A stretch of DNA of 64,000 nt from Ahaetulla prasina. Its lineage: Eukaryota > Chordata > Lepidosauria > Squamata > Colubridae. Below are positions 39,534-51,945 of this stretch, one piece after another; position 1 is the first letter of the stretch; the number at the start of each line of letters is the position of its first letter. The translations under genes were made by a program, and so were the position numbers. The notes under the pieces are model-generated. The model worked only from the letters and a program-made list of their open reading frames with translations, did no database searches and had not been told where the DNA came from. The DNA is taken from contig NC_080541.1 in NCBI RefSeq assembly GCF_028640845.1, forward strand, positions 1,026,435-1,090,434, in the 5' to 3' direction.

Positions 39534-42500
39534 GTGAGTGGCTGCTGGAGGGGGGGGGGCGCACCGGGAGGGAGCGGGGAACGGCGGGGAGCTCCCTCCG
39601 ATCGATCCGGCGCCTGGCCGGCAAAAGGCAGGGCTGGCTCCCCTCAGGGCTCCACTGCCCATGCCGAGCCACGCTTTGCACCCGTCCCCCGTCCCCCCCT
39701 TGAAGAATCTGAGTGAGTAACCCAGAGATAAAAGGCAGGGCAACCCAGAGCCTGGGCAAAGCAAGAGAGGGGAGCAGTCCTTGCCTTTTGACAAGCCACG
39801 ATTGTGCCATCTTGACAACATCTTATTAGCCAAGGCCTGTTCCCACATATTTTGAAGGGCAGTCTGAGGCTTTCCCTATCTTCCCTTGGACCCACAAGAA
39901 AGCAGGGATCCGGATCCTCCTCAGAGCCAGCGCACCCACCTGGGCTGTTTCAGGGAGAAAAAAAGGGCTCCTGTGGGTGCTCCCGAAGGGCCCCAACAAT
40001 TCCAGGGAGCAGAAGACTCCCACTGGTTCCAAACACAACTCTTACCATAAGGGAGGAAGCCCTTCCAGGCCCACTGATCTCTTCAGTGGGAAGCAAAGAA
40101 ACTCCCTGCACACAAGCACCCCCCCCTCCAATATCAGCACACATGTACAGTTGGAAGGAGCCTTTGGCGGAGGAAGGGAAGACAGAGAGAGAGAAAGAGA
40201 GAGATGTTAGAGGAGCTCTAATGGGGGACCCCATGCAAAGCCCAGACTTTCAATCTTGTCCGCTCTAGAATCCGCTGGGGGCTTTGGGGAAGGGGAGGGA
40301 TCCGGTCCACCCAAGGATGCCTCCTGCTGGCAAAGCCCCTCTCTCTAATAAAGATCAACACTGCAGCCCAGTTTTCCATGGCCCTGGAGAACGCCAGCCT
40401 CAGATCTTCCCACACCTGCCGTTTCCATTGCCGCTGCTAGGCGGGATGAGGGGCTTCTCTCCCACCTGGGCTTTAAGCACATATTTTAGGCCTGGGGACC
40501 CCTCACTTCACGGACACCCAACATGCCAAATATCCATTACGGTATTGTGAACACCGTGACTGGCAAGCGCAAGGACCCTTCGTACTTACGACAGCTGTCC
40601 ATCGGCTCCCAATATTTGGGCTTGTGTGTGAAGAGGCTAAAGCCCACCCCCAATACGGCCAAAAGTAGTTGACTGCAAGGCCCTCCAGCCAGAGACTTTT
40701 GGCAAGAAATGTGAATTATTGTTAAAGCAAAAAAACATGGAGGGGCAACAGAGGCACGTGGCACACTTTCCGTTGTAACTACCCTTGAAGATTTTAGCTG
40801 TGATTAAAAAAAAAACTATTTAAAAATATTTAAAGTGAAACAAATGCATTTCCCCATTGACCGTTTTGGATGTGTTAGTTCCACAACAGCCTGCAATGCT
40901 GACGAGGAAACTCTTTTACGTTCATAATGTGTCGCAAGCAGTTCTAGCCTAACGGAAAGTGCCACACAATACAATGTCCACGTTTCCCCTCCCGCGTGGA
41001 AGGGCTTAAGCAAGGGCTGCATTTCAGTCTGGGGTACAGAAAACAACCTCTAAGGCAACTGGCCCTCAGCAGGTCCAGGGCCTGCAGGATGATAACCTGA
41101 GGCTACAAAGGCTGGGGTGCCCAAGGGCAGAAAGTAGGGTGGCAACACCTGGGAGAAGCCAGCACTGCTGAGGACAAAGCCTCCAAGAGCAGGAGGCTCC
41201 AAGAGCACCTGGCTTCCGTGGCGGAAGGCAGGTGGGAAACCCCTGGCCACCCAAAGGCCGACTGGTCTTCTCCTGAAAAGCCACCCTTTGCCTGAGAAGG
41301 AGCGGAAGCGGTCCAGGAGCAAGAAATGGGGCTGCCTTCTTGGAACACGACTCCCAGAGGTACCCAGATTAAGACCTGTGGATGTAATTGTGTATACAGG
41401 GCAACCAAAACATTTCCTCAAATCAATCTTAATGATGGGTACTTTTGGGTTAATATTCCAAGAAAGAGTCTATGTAACCAGACAAGATAAAAAGGACGTA
41501 GAGAGGCATCCAAGGAAAAAAAGCAAAACGATCGGAATTCAATCTTGCCCAGGCTGGGTAGGTGACTCAATTCTCCATTTACTCATCCCGGATAAGATGC
41601 TTCACATGAACAAAACCAGCAAACTTCCTGTGGAAAGGAAAGCTGGGGGCCTCGTCCGATGGGGCTCCCTTGACCTCTCCTTTCTCTCCCAAGCGCCACA
41701 ACACGGGTGGATCCCCACCACCTTTACCTGAACGTCAGAGCAGGGTGGGGAGCCAAAGCAGGCGGCCTTTCCTTCCACGCTCAGCCTTCGAAAGGAGCAA
41801 AGAGCAAGAGAGAAGCACAGCCCGCAGATCCGAGAGGAAGTGTGTCTCAGTGGGAAGGACCTCTTAAAAAACACTCTCTCCTCTTAACTCCGGCACCTGC
41901 AGCCCTCCTCAAGAGTACATGACACAAACGGCACACAAATGCCTCCCATCTTCTCTAAAGCAGGAGGGCCCCTGTGCAACGCAAGTCTCTCTCTTTGCAC
42001 TAGGAGAGAAAGTAAGTTACTTCTTAAACATGGCATAGGTGTAAATTTGCAATGCAAATTCCAAATGCTTGTGATTCTCACAGCTACTGTAATTAATTCT
42101 CGCAGACACAAAAGTTCCACGCATTTATTTTGTTCCTCTACGTGGTGGCGAGTGTTGGGATCTTGCATCTGGGACTGTGTGCATTTTTCTCCGCAAGCTA
42201 CCCTCCTGAGGAATTTGAGCAAGAATTCAGGGCAAGAGCTGAGCTCCGTAGCAGCCCAATTCCTAAAGCCCCAGAAGACACAAAAACATTCGGCCACCTC
42301 CAGTCTGGCTGCGAAAGGAAAACTGCACTCCCCGGCCAGAGTTTCTCTGCCCTTCGAAAGGGCGTGCGTGCGTGCAAGGAGAAGCGCCCGTGTGCGCACA
42401 CGTTGCTCTATGGCATCCAGGAACAGAGGCTGCTGTAGACAGAGCCACGGAAAACACACCTTCTTGTGTTTCAGCGTGAAAAGGGAGATTTGCAACAGAA

Positions 42501-45500
42501 ACCTATTTTGCTCCTAGGCAGGCGCTTCTGTAAACCTATCTGCGGAGCAGAGGACCTTCCAAAGGTCATGGCACAGAAGGCAACATCCATCACCCAGAAG
42601 GAGAAAATATGTACTGGGGAGACATAACACCCACACCCACCCGCCCAGGAACCCAATGCTATTTTATGGAACATTTCTATCTGGAAAGGAAGCCTGTTTT
42701 TGCAACCATTTTGACCCACTTGAAAATAGATTAGCTTGGTCTTCATAACTGAGGTCTACAATTAGGACTCCAATTGGAAAAATTAACTATAACACACGGC
42801 AGCTGAGCGTGGTGTGTACCTCTCTCTCTGCTCTTCTGCAACAGCATTCCTTAACTTTGCCAGTGTCAGTCCCCTCCCACTTACTTTGCCCAGAGGACGT
42901 CAATAAGGATTTTGAAATGATCTCATACGAAACTTCCAGAAGAGTTGGAAGAAGGAACAACTCTCAGCAAGGAGAAAGAAGCCGACCCTTCATAGTGGGA
43001 TTTCTTTCTGAACCAGATTAAGGAAGGCTGGGAAAAGAAAGACCATCTGCAGACCTCAGATTTCTCCCTCTTCACAATCAAAGTGACACAGACAGAGGTT
43101 GAGAATTGGCTCTCAAACAATACACCTCTGGGTAGCCTGGCTCCTCACTAAAAATGGTCCCAAATTGGAACTGCCTCTTAACGTGGGGAGCCCTATTTAG
43201 TCCAGAAAACCCAGCTGGAGTTAATTGGCTGACTTCAAAGCTGGAGCATCTTTGGACCGGAAAAGACCAAGGACAGCAAATTCGGGCAGGATTCATTTTT
43301 TAGATGTGTACAGCCAGCCACCCCACCGAAATAGCACCCCGACACCCACACCGTTTTTTAACAGGAAAGAAAAGTCAAAGAGCAGCTGTGGTGTTTCAGG
43401 AAAAAGGCCAGGCAGGCAGAGAAGAGAGTCCAGAATTCCTCTGCTGCTGGAATCTGCATGGGGGCCACAGCTGCACAAAACACAAACTGAGGAAGCCGCC
43501 CTAGAGCAGGTCGGGTCAACGATTCCTCCAGGCCCACCTTATCCCCTCACTGACAACCACGGGCCTTCCCAGGACACTCCAGGAGAGGTGCCAGGGCTCA
43601 AACCTGGGTCATTCTCCCTACAGAAGGGGCGCTCTGACAGCGGAGAAGGCGCTTTCCTTCAGAAGGTCCTGTATCCCATCCATGTCAGTATTTTCCTGGG
43701 ACTGGCTGCCTCCCAAAAGGTCTTGGGGAGTCCTCCTTCCCTTGCATGCCTTTCGCCACGTTTCTGGCTGCTCTCATCTTGAGTGGGGATCCCCTGTCTG
43801 GCAGGCCCCTCCCCCCCAATCTCCAGATTGAGATTAATTGCACAAAAGTAGTGAGGGCCCCCAACAGTTGCTGCATTGTTGCTCATAGCACTGGCCAAAA
43901 ATGAAAGGCCAGTCATTTTGTTAATTTTGATGTTACCACATTTCCCACCTTACTTCTTGTCTCTAGAGCATTTTAAGAATACATGGATTATACTTTTAAT
44001 CCAATAGCCAGCCAAATTAACTAGCCATTTATTGATTTTTTAAAAAAAAAAACAAGTGCTAAGCAGTCTAGACAATCAATGCCAAGCCTATTCCAAGAAG
44101 CTCCTCAGGCGGCCTTTGGTGCCAGGGTCTCCAGGACTGGGTGGTCGATTGGAAGATGCCCCTCTGGGCGACTTCAGAGACGGCTGAGAGTTTAAGTGCA
44201 GCCGTCCCGAAAGGACTTGTAGACAACCACTGAATGGATTCAGACATTTGCAAGAGAACGCAATGGACTATTTCAAGTGTTCCTTTAGCTGCATTTGCAT
44301 AGTATTGTTCTCAGATGCGAAGGACCCTTCTGGAAGGCCTCCTGGCAGTTGTTTTTTTCCAAGCCTGAAACTTGCTCAAAAGCACATAATTTTTTTTTAA
44401 CCGTCACACGCTTCTTTTGGTAGTTTAGTGGTGGCATTTTCCTTTCCTTTCCTTTCTCTTTTTGGCAAAGGCAGTCACGCTTTCTCTCACCAACACACCA
44501 TAAGGGGGGTTGCAGCTGCTGGGCCTCCCATGTTCAAATGATGATCAGCTACTGTGACAGAGGCGCCAAGTCAAGATTGCAATGCTACATTTTGGAAGCA
44601 AAAACCAGAGAATAAGCAAACCAGCTTTCTCCTATTGGGCCCGTTATCTGCCCTTTAACTATTTCATGCACAATGCTCCCTACAAGGAGTATAAATCCTT
44701 ATTTACAACAAGCCAGAAAAAGCCTATATAATACAATTCTATCCCACCCCAGGACTGGCAGGAGGAAGGAAGGATTCTTCTCCGGCCCCCAGCTCATTCC
44801 TAAACTCTGCCTTTCTTTCTCAGACTTCTGCCAAACGGGGCCCTCTTCTGCCCACCCACTGACAGAGAGACCCTGGGCCCCTCTGCGACTTTGCTTCTCT
44901 GCAGCCTGCTGGGGTGGGAAAAAAATCAGAAGTGGGGACGAGAACTCCGGGGAATGCGAAAGACCTCTGGGTGCCCTGAACGGATTCTCGCCTTTTGCTC
45001 TCCTGATGGAAGGTCAAGATGTTCCCGGAGGTGGCGGAATCGTCCATGTGGATGACTGGAAACAGGGAGCACAGCTGGGGCTAGCTCCAAGAGGCCGTCT
45101 CTGAGGGGAAGAACCTAGAGACCTCCACTTTCACTTTCATAAACCCAAACAGAATTACAAATAAAAAGAAGGAAGCCCAGAGTTTCTTCTGCTTTTTTTA
45201 ACACCTCTGGTGAATTAGCGGTTTCTTTAACAGCAGGAATCTGCTCCCACTTTGAAGTCAAGTGGGCTTAATCTCCACCAAGGCAGCTGCACCTCCAGAG
45301 GTCTAGAGGGGTCAGGCATTCACAGCGCTGGGGGGGGGGGAGAGGAAGAGACCTCTACACATAGCAAGACCAGATGGGATTTCTGGATCCTTTCAGCTTG
45401 AGGGCTCCTGCCAAGGCCAGCCGGTAGTCACTGGATGCTCCAAAGAGCACCAGGAGCTCCTCAAGGCTTTTCCCTCCCACCCCGACCTCCACTGCAGTGT

Positions 45501-46556
45501 CTTGGAGTGCCAAAGGAGCTGTGTCCCTCCTCCAGAGAAGGTGAGGGGCTGGCATGCAGGTGGCTCAGGTGGAGAGCCTCCCTCTGGTTCAGGGCCAGAA
45601 GGAGCCCTCTCCTGAGAAGACCAGGGCAAGCTTTGATGAACTAGAACGCCCTTATCCCAGGGACCCTTTTCTTGGGCAAAGCTCCCCAACTTTCCCCTCC
45701 CTCTCAGGCAACAATCAGCAGAAGCCGCAGGCTGAACCGAGGGGTCCCGGGGATCCCTACAGGCGCTTCAGCAAGCAGGGAGAGGCACCTGGAAGCCAGC
45801 TGTGTAGCCCCCTTAATTTACTGTTCCTGCTTTTAGGGGCAGCAGAAAAGCAATGGGATCGGGGGAAAAATACGGGCCGGCATTTTCCGGATCCCCATTT
45901 CCTCTCCAGACAGCAAGAGGGCTCTTGGGGCCTGAACATCTGGGAAATTCAATGTGGCCGTTCCTGGGCTTTAACGAAGGACAGGGTTGCCCATTAACAA
46001 CCATCCGCTGGCCATTTGGCCATTTATCTCACTCGTGGGGCCTCCTGACCCCAAGCCCCCCCCCCAAGAAGCTGCCTCAGGATGTTTGCATTTCCCGTAA
46101 GGCAACCCTGATCTGCCTCTGAAGGCCCCCAAATGATGACCAGCCAGGGAGACTCTGGCCGTTGCCCAGCCCAAGGGCTTCCAGTTAAACACTACCCCAC
46201 CACCACCCCGCACCAAGTTGCTTCCCAACTGCAGGAAAGCAAAGGACAGAGAGCCGGCCACTGTCTTCCAAGGGGAGGGATTCTAATAAAGGGGGGAAGG
46301 GGCAATCGGCAGCTCTGGAAGCCATGCGCTTCCTCGGAAGGGCTCGCAGCACTGTGGAGGGCCAGGGCTAACAGCCCGCTTGCTTGTTTCTTTGCTTATA
46401 AAGGTGTTTGCTGCTCATCTGGCTGCCAGGTGGCTCTTGGCTGCTAGGTGAAGAAGGCCTGCAGCCAGTTCTGGGTGGCTTTGCATAACTTCCCTCTCCC
46501 CCTCTGTCTCTTTGCAGAGTAAAGACCGAGAAAGAAAGACGGCGATCCGGAGTTAG
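38988..46556 (+). CDS. SCX: SCX, scleraxis bHLH transcription factor (complete, two coding exons)
   Basis: Two coding exons, 38988-39533 and 46518-46556, join in phase to give 194 residues (human about 200). The protein starts [18 protein letters not shown], then has an acidic stretch ([10 protein letters not shown]) and a basic segment. The bHLH domain is at about residues 68-127: basic region [20 protein letters not shown], helix-loop-helix with [20 protein letters not shown] and [18 protein letters not shown] glycine run follows, then the conserved C-terminus ([25 protein letters not shown]). Scleraxis forms heterodimers with E-proteins, binds E-boxes and drives tendon and ligament differentiation (family knowledge). 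It lies antisense in a BOP1 intron. The start is the first ATG after the TATA box that opens this frame. Confidence 0.97.
39534..46517 (+). other. SCX: SCX intron, 7 kb, non-coding
   Basis: GT at 39534 and TTTGCAG before 46518 bound a 6,984-base intron. I recognise no transposon or RNA gene in it, which is notable in a repeat-rich window. The stretch from about 40800 to 44750 is less GC-rich and mostly unique-looking; possible regulatory motifs near 44293 are listed in the findings. Confidence 0.7.
46518..46556 (+). CDS. SCX: SCX coding exon 2
   Basis: Twelve codons ([12 protein letters not shown]) and TAG at 46554-46556, preceded by a pyrimidine tract and TTTGCAG. It is too short for open-reading-frame calling and was found because the human protein ends with nearly the same residues. 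Confidence 0.97.
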   Translation, partial: SKDRERKTAIRS

Positions 46557-47010
46557 CAGGATGGCGGTGGTGAGGCTGGCGGCAGCAGCAGGAACTATGA
46601 GGGCGAAATAAAGAGACAGCCTCCCCTGGGCTGCCCTCTGGAGCTGTGCGCTTGTGCCCGGGACAAACTCAAGGGCAACCGGGGGGAGACAGAAAGCCGG
46701 AAGGCTGGATCTGCAGGCAAGCCAAGCAGGCTCAGATCTGCAAAGATGGGTGGGTGCCGGAGGCGCAGCTCCTAGGACAAAAGGTTTTTCCTGCTCACCA
46801 GGGACTGGCGTCTAGCAGAAGCATCCTAATTGACCCACATCCTAGGAGGCGAGAAGAAAAAGGGGCCCAGGACGCTCAGAGGAGAGTGCTCCTCCGGTAC
46901 TTATGGATTGCCCTGTTGTCGGAACTGGGTGGACTTTCCTGACTTGATAATAATATAAAACCCAAGTTGTTTATATAGTGATATTTTTGTAAATATGCAA
47001 CATAAACATC
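46557..47010 (+). terminator. SCX: SCX 3' UTR
   Basis: After the stop, a GC-rich stretch gives way to an AT-rich end (ATAGTGATATTTTTGTAAAT, about 46974-46993) followed by CATAAA at 47001-47006, a variant poly(A) signal. An earlier canonical AATAAA lies at 46606-46611. Which is used cannot be told from sequence; the far one fits the usual length of SCX 3' UTRs better. Confidence 0.55.
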
Positions 47011-47195
47011 CTTTCAGAACTTCTGATTTTGGTCCTGCTACCTCCAAAATGCCCAGGGTCATATGCGTTCTCTCTCTCTCCCTCCGAAGTTTGTGTCAAT
47101 TTACACAAGGCACGTGTGTGTTTGTGTCGGTGTAGGGTTAGAGATCAGAAAGGATTAACGCTTCTTAGTATAGGAAGCCCACAGCCAATGACAGG

Positions 47196-47561
47196 TAGTC
47201 CTCGACTTATAACCACAATTTTGGAGCCCAAAATTTATGTTGCTAAATGAGACGACTAAGGGAGTTTTGTCCCATTTTACGACCTTTCTTGCCACAGCTG
47301 TTAACTGAATCACTGCAGTTGTGAAATTAGTAACACCTGTTGAATGAATTGGCTTCCCCTTTGCCTTTTCTTCTGAAAGGCTACAAAACAGAATCACGTG
47401 AGGCTGGGACACTGTGACCACCATAAATGCGAGTCAGTTGCCGAGCGTCTGAATATTGATCACATGACGGTGGGGATGCTGCAACGGTCATAAGTCACTT
47501 TTTCCAGTGCCATTGTTAACTCCGAACAGTCACTAAATGAACTGTTGTAAGTCGAGGACTA
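47196..47561 (+). mobile_element. mariner-like MITE flanked by TA
   Basis: A 362-base element (47198-47559) between TA dinucleotides. Its inverted ends are GTCCTCGACTTATAACC and, reversed, GTCCTCGACTTACAACA. There is no coding sequence. Blocks such as CCCATTTTACGACC and GGTCATAAGTCAC are typical of an abundant snake family; a decayed relative lies at 3318-3702. The TA flanks suggest Tc1/mariner mobilisation. Confidence 0.8.
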
Positions 47562-48282
47562 ACAGCATTTTCTTGGACTTTAGCCAAACCACGTGAGCAT
47601 GCTCCCTGGCAGCTGGATGCAGGCCGAGCAACCTTGTGCAAAAGAGAAAGGCGGTCAAGAGCTGCCTTGGGTGGCAGGAGGCCTACGCACTCCAGGACAG
47701 GTGCCGGGGGGGTTGAGGCAGGGGAAAAGCATCCAGCGGCTTCTGGGTACCCCGTTTTAAAAAGCAGCATCACTTTTCATTGAGAAGAAAATTTCCCACA
47801 AACAACAGTATTATTATTAGGGAGCTCAGAAGGGCTTCAAAAAGTTGACGCCACTACCCAAGAGCCAGACTGTCCCTCAAGCATTAAAGCAAACCAGCAG
47901 CCAAGTAAAATTTAGATGAAGACCTGAAGATTTCTCAAAATGCGTAAGGTGTAAACATTGGTGGCCCATCAGGATGCTTCCTCTAGGTAGACTAGAGGAA
48001 AACATTTGCTGATGTCTTCACTTCTAAAAGTGAAGCCGCAGAGGTTCTGCATACTTGTCCAAAGACACTTGGAATGCCAAAAGCTCTGCAGACATCAATG
48101 CAGGGGAAAGATGGAGGCCGGATTCAGGGTCGTACGGCAGAACCGGATTAATGCGCCAACAGTTCTCAAGCCTGCACCAGTGTTGACCCTGGAGCAAAGA
48201 GGGCTTTGGTCTTCCTCTGTCAGGCCGAGGGCGGGGGGGGGGGGGCGACCGGTCAAGTCCAGCCTGCCTACTTCTTGCCCAC

Positions 48283-48933
48283 AGAAATGTCAGCCTCTTT
48301 TTTTTTTTTTAAAGTTTTATTCTTACAATCATATCAAATAGTTCATCCAGTGTACAGTTATATACAATTAGTCGGGCTTGCCCAGTCACCACCCCCCTTT
48401 TTAACACTCTTCCCTCTTCTACCTTCTTCTACTTTCCAGACCTTCCTCTCCTTCTCTTATCTACGTCCTCTCCTCCCTCCACCCTACACCTTCCTTCTCC
48501 CTCTTCTACCCCTCATTCTTCCTCTTCTCTTTCCTACCTCCTACTCTCTCTTTTCTCCCTCCCCACCGTTCTAAAATGGTAACTGGGCAGACCCGACCCT
48601 GCATTAATTATATTTATACATCTTCAATAAACCCTGTACATTAACCATCACTCCATCTCTACCAAACCCCCCAATTCCCTCCCCTTACCCCCACCCCCAC
48701 CCCGACTTCCCAGAACAAAATGCAGGGTATCAAAACTAACAATCATAATCTAAAATAATTCCTAAATTATAATCTCTAGTCACACCACACTTAGTCACAC
48801 TCTCAATTCCCCTCTCCTTCAAAAATATATCTAATACAAAATATTTCCTAAATTTACTCATATGCTATTCGATATTTTTTTATCTGATACTTATTTTGAA
48901 TATAATCAATCCACCTAGAAATGTCAGCCTCTT
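48283..48933 (-). mobile_element. L1 LINE 3' fragment with 17-bp TSD
   Basis: The element at 48300-48916 is flanked by AGAAATGTCAGCCTCTT at 48283-48299 and 48917-48933, a perfect 17-base duplication. On the minus strand it is L1 3' UTR with a poly(A) tail (T run at 48300-48311) and carries the CCCGACTTCCCAGAAC block shared with the other L1 copies here. The 5' end is truncated and no coding sequence remains beyond the very end of ORF2, if any. Confidence 0.88.
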
Positions 48934-49040
48934 GAGGAAAACAAATATCCTAATTTTAAAAAAAAAACATTCAGAGCAGCTGACACCATATCTAAGGGTT
49001 TAACCAATTGAACCTGCCACAACCTCAGCATCATTTAAAC

Positions 49041-49147
49041 CAGGGGTAGGTAACCATGGACCCTTTGCGACCGGAGGACTTCCAGAATTCCCGAGCCAGC
49101 CCCGGGGGTGTGTGTGTGTGTAAAGGGGCCGTAGCTGCCCACCCCTG
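49041..49147. mobile_element. Short hAT-like MITE
   Basis: Inverted ends CAGGGGTAGGTA and, from the right end reversed, CAGGGGTGGGCA bracket a 107-base element with a (GT)n run. The flanks ATTTAAAC and GTTTAAAT match at six of eight positions, a possible decayed target duplication in a palindromic site. Confidence 0.55.
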
Positions 49148-49887
49148 GTTTAAATACTCAGTTATTTTGCCCCCCCCAAAAGAACTTTAGCTTCAGATGG
49201 CACAGTGGCCTCAGGTGTTGCATGACCAGAGCTGTGTGGCTGGTTTTTGGGTGTCTACAAGCCATGCAATTTTCCACGCTCCATGCCTGAGCCAAAGGTG
49301 GAGTTAGAAATTGGGGTTTCTAGCCTGGTGCCATGAAACAGAACCCCAAAGTGGCTCTCAGAGACATCTTAAATAAAAGGGTTTATTCTGAGAAAAAGTG
49401 AAGATTCGTTTTTAGGGCTAACCGTCCCCCTCCCCAAAACCCAGCATCTTCTCAGCAACCTTTGTCATTTTGGAGGCACCATATGCTGCACCAAAGGGGG
49501 AAAAAACCACGGTCCATCCAGCAGCAAGGTGGGGGGATTCAATTACATCCGCCTATGCGCTCACAAAGATGTGGTGGCACCCAAAAAACTTGCACCTATT
49601 TCTTAAGGCAACAGATCCTGCACTTGTAAACTTGGGTTTCTGAAATGGATCCACTTCTGATAAAGATTTCTTAAGACAATTAAAGCATGGTAGTTATATC
49701 AAAACCTAGAACAAACAGGGGCAGTTCATTACTTTACTTCATGTTCAACAACCAGAATGGCCAAATCTGCCACAAATTAACGAACTTTGGCTTTAGAGCT
49801 CAAACAGAAAAATAAGCCTCATTTCCTCAGAAGCATTTTCCATCTGTCCGTGATCAATGACCCTCTATCCCTGTGGCCAGCACAGGT

Positions 49888-50216
49888 TGACAGCAGCGTT
49901 CCAATATTTGAGGGGCTGCCACAAAGAAAAAGGAGTCAATCTATTCTCCAAAACACCCGAAGGCAGGACAAGGAGCAATGGATGGAGACTGACCAAGGAA
50001 GGAAGCAGCCTGGAATTAAGGGGAAATGTCCTGACAGTGGGAACCCTTAACCAGTGGCACGGCTTCCTTCCAGACGTCGTGGGTGCTCCATCACGGGAGG
50101 GTTTTAGGAAGAGCCTGGGCAGCCATTTCTCTGCAATGGTATAAAGTCTCCTGCCTGGGGCGGGGGGTTGGACTAGAAGACCTCCAAGGACCCTTCCAAC
50201 TCTGTTATTCTTTTAA
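49888..50216 (+). mobile_element. CR1-type LINE 3' fragment
   Basis: Sequential CR1 blocks: CAGCGTTCCAATATTTGAGG, AGGCAGGACAAGGAGCAATG, GAAATGTCCTGACAGTGGGA, then GGTTGGACTAGAAGACCTCC and CCTTCCAACTCTGTTATTCT, the CR1 3' terminus. It is related to the copies at 2225-2612 and 21505-21862 and is dead. Confidence 0.82.
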
Positions 50217-50442
50217 GCTCAGGAAACAGAAACTCTTATCCTGAGCAAACTGGGGAAGAGTCCGGAAGCAATAATCCACAGTAAATGAGAAGGAAAACAG
50301 CAGAACAGAGCTTTCACTCTCTTTCAGAGCAATTTTCCCCAAGGACCTGCTGGGCTCTAGGTCACAACTCCAGAACTTGTATATCCAGCACACCTGGAGG
50401 GTGAGGATGTTCGTCCATTGTGTTCGAAGAGAACTTTGACAT

Positions 50443-51020
50443 CTAGCAGGTTGTGAGCTGTCCACGATGTGTCTGCAGGTGGCTGGTGAGGCCTATACGG
50501 GCACAAAATGTTCTGCCACATGTTGGGCAGACATGTGTGGGCCCCATTACTGCAGCATTTGCAGCTCTGGCTTTGCGGAGTGCTATGGCTGTTCTTCTGT
50601 CCTCAGATGTCTGGCAGCCTTGTTGGATCAGCGTGCGCCATGTCAATCGATCTTGTGCCAGGGTTTCCCAGGAGGCGGTGTCGATATTGGGACTTGAAGG
50701 AGGCTTTTCAACGTGTCTTTGTATCGTTTCCTTTGTCCCCCTTGCAATCACCATTTACGGATGCGGTGGCCTGGCATCCTTGCAACATGGCCTGCCCAGC
50801 GTGTCTGGGCTTTCATCAGCAGGGTGTCAACTGATGGCTGCTCTGGAGAGGACTTCCTGTGTCCGGCACCTTGTCCTGCCACCGGATCCTCAGAATTCTA
50901 CGGAGGCAGATTGTGGTTCAACTGCCTAGCGTGCCTCCTGTGTACAGTCCAAGTCTCACTGGCATACACCAGGGTCGTTAGTGCTACCGCTCGGCAGACG
51001 GATGAAGATCACTTTAGAAA
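50443..51020 (-). mobile_element. Non-LTR retrotransposon (RTE-like) 3' fragment with C-terminal zinc finger
   Basis: On the minus strand, frame-broken pieces match the end of an endonuclease/reverse-transcriptase polyprotein: a segment around TLVYASETWTVYRRHARQL near 50950, MKAQTRWAGHVARMPGHRI near 50780, then an open stretch 50443-50754 with SWETLAQDRLTWRTLIQQG and a C2H2-like finger (CPTCGRTFCARIGLTSHLQT) before the stop. Stops and frameshifts in the upstream half show it is a relic. The family name is from memory; the LINE type is certain, the clade is not. Confidence 0.65.
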
Positions 51021-51945
51021 ATGACAGACTATCCCAGACTATTTGTGTCTCTGAAATCCTTGTTCAGTTAACAACTAATGTCTACTTTAGCAACCCATTT
51101 CTGATTCTAAATTCTTTCCCCCACTTTGCCACTCTGCAAAACCTTTCCCATCATCAGGTTGAAAACCCTGTCTCTACATCACAGTCGGGCCAAATGGCTA
51201 GCATTTACACGTGGTGCATGGGGAGGATACAACAGAAGGCCTAAATGATGCGTGCCACCATAAGCAAAGTACTTCTGAGTATTTCCTAAGCAGAAAAGAA
51301 AGGTGAGAGATCTGGGAAGGGAAATGAGATGCCAAAAAGTGAACGCCGAGGAATAAAACAGGTGAGCAGAAAGTTCCCTCCGCATCGCAGGTTGCGGTTG
51401 GAGCACACTGGTTCTGCGGACCTCCTGCAGCCCTATTCAGGAAGAGTGGACACAAGACAGGCGTTGGAAAGGGCAACAACCACCATTAGCTGGCAGCCCT
51501 GACCAAGTTCGTTTGCTGTGTCACAAGCAAATGGAGAGAAGAGAAGAGCCGGGAGGGGGCACAGATTATTCAAGCAGGAGAGAGGAACACGGGCGATCAG
51601 AGGCCCAAAGGAGCTCTACCACTCGGAGAACTTCAGGAAACAGACCCTTAAACGTCCTTCAGCAAGAAAGTGGATGCAAAGCCATTAACTCCCCCCCTCA
51701 CCAGGCCGATGGAGTAGCCGAAGCCGTTAATGGACGGATCCTCCTCCCTTGCTATAAAAATGGCTCAGGGCCTCCAAGAAAAATACAACCGCCTGCCAAT
51801 GTCGGAAGGCTTTCAATAATTTTCATTTTTACTAATTAAGTAAAAAAGCAATGGGAAAAACAAAATTGCGGGAGTGAAGCAGAAGGCTTACACACTTACA
51901 CGCACATATATATTTATATTTGTTTTCATAGATTTTCACAGGTAT

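Larger units (their letters stand above)
38600..39560 (+). promoter_or_regulatory. SCX: CpG island over the SCX promoter and first exon
   Basis: CpG dinucleotides are dense from about 38600 to 39560 and drop sharply on both sides. The island covers the TATA box, the 5' UTR and the first coding exon. Boundaries are by eye. Confidence 0.75.

Noticed and set aside
38739..39848. 369-codon antisense open frame over SCX exon 1
   Set aside because: Alanine- and glycine-rich mirror of a CpG island; no similarity to known proteins.
50443..50754. C2H2 zinc-finger protein gene, minus strand
   Set aside because: The finger is the C-terminal finger of a retrotransposon polyprotein; the upstream frame is broken and typical of LINE relics.
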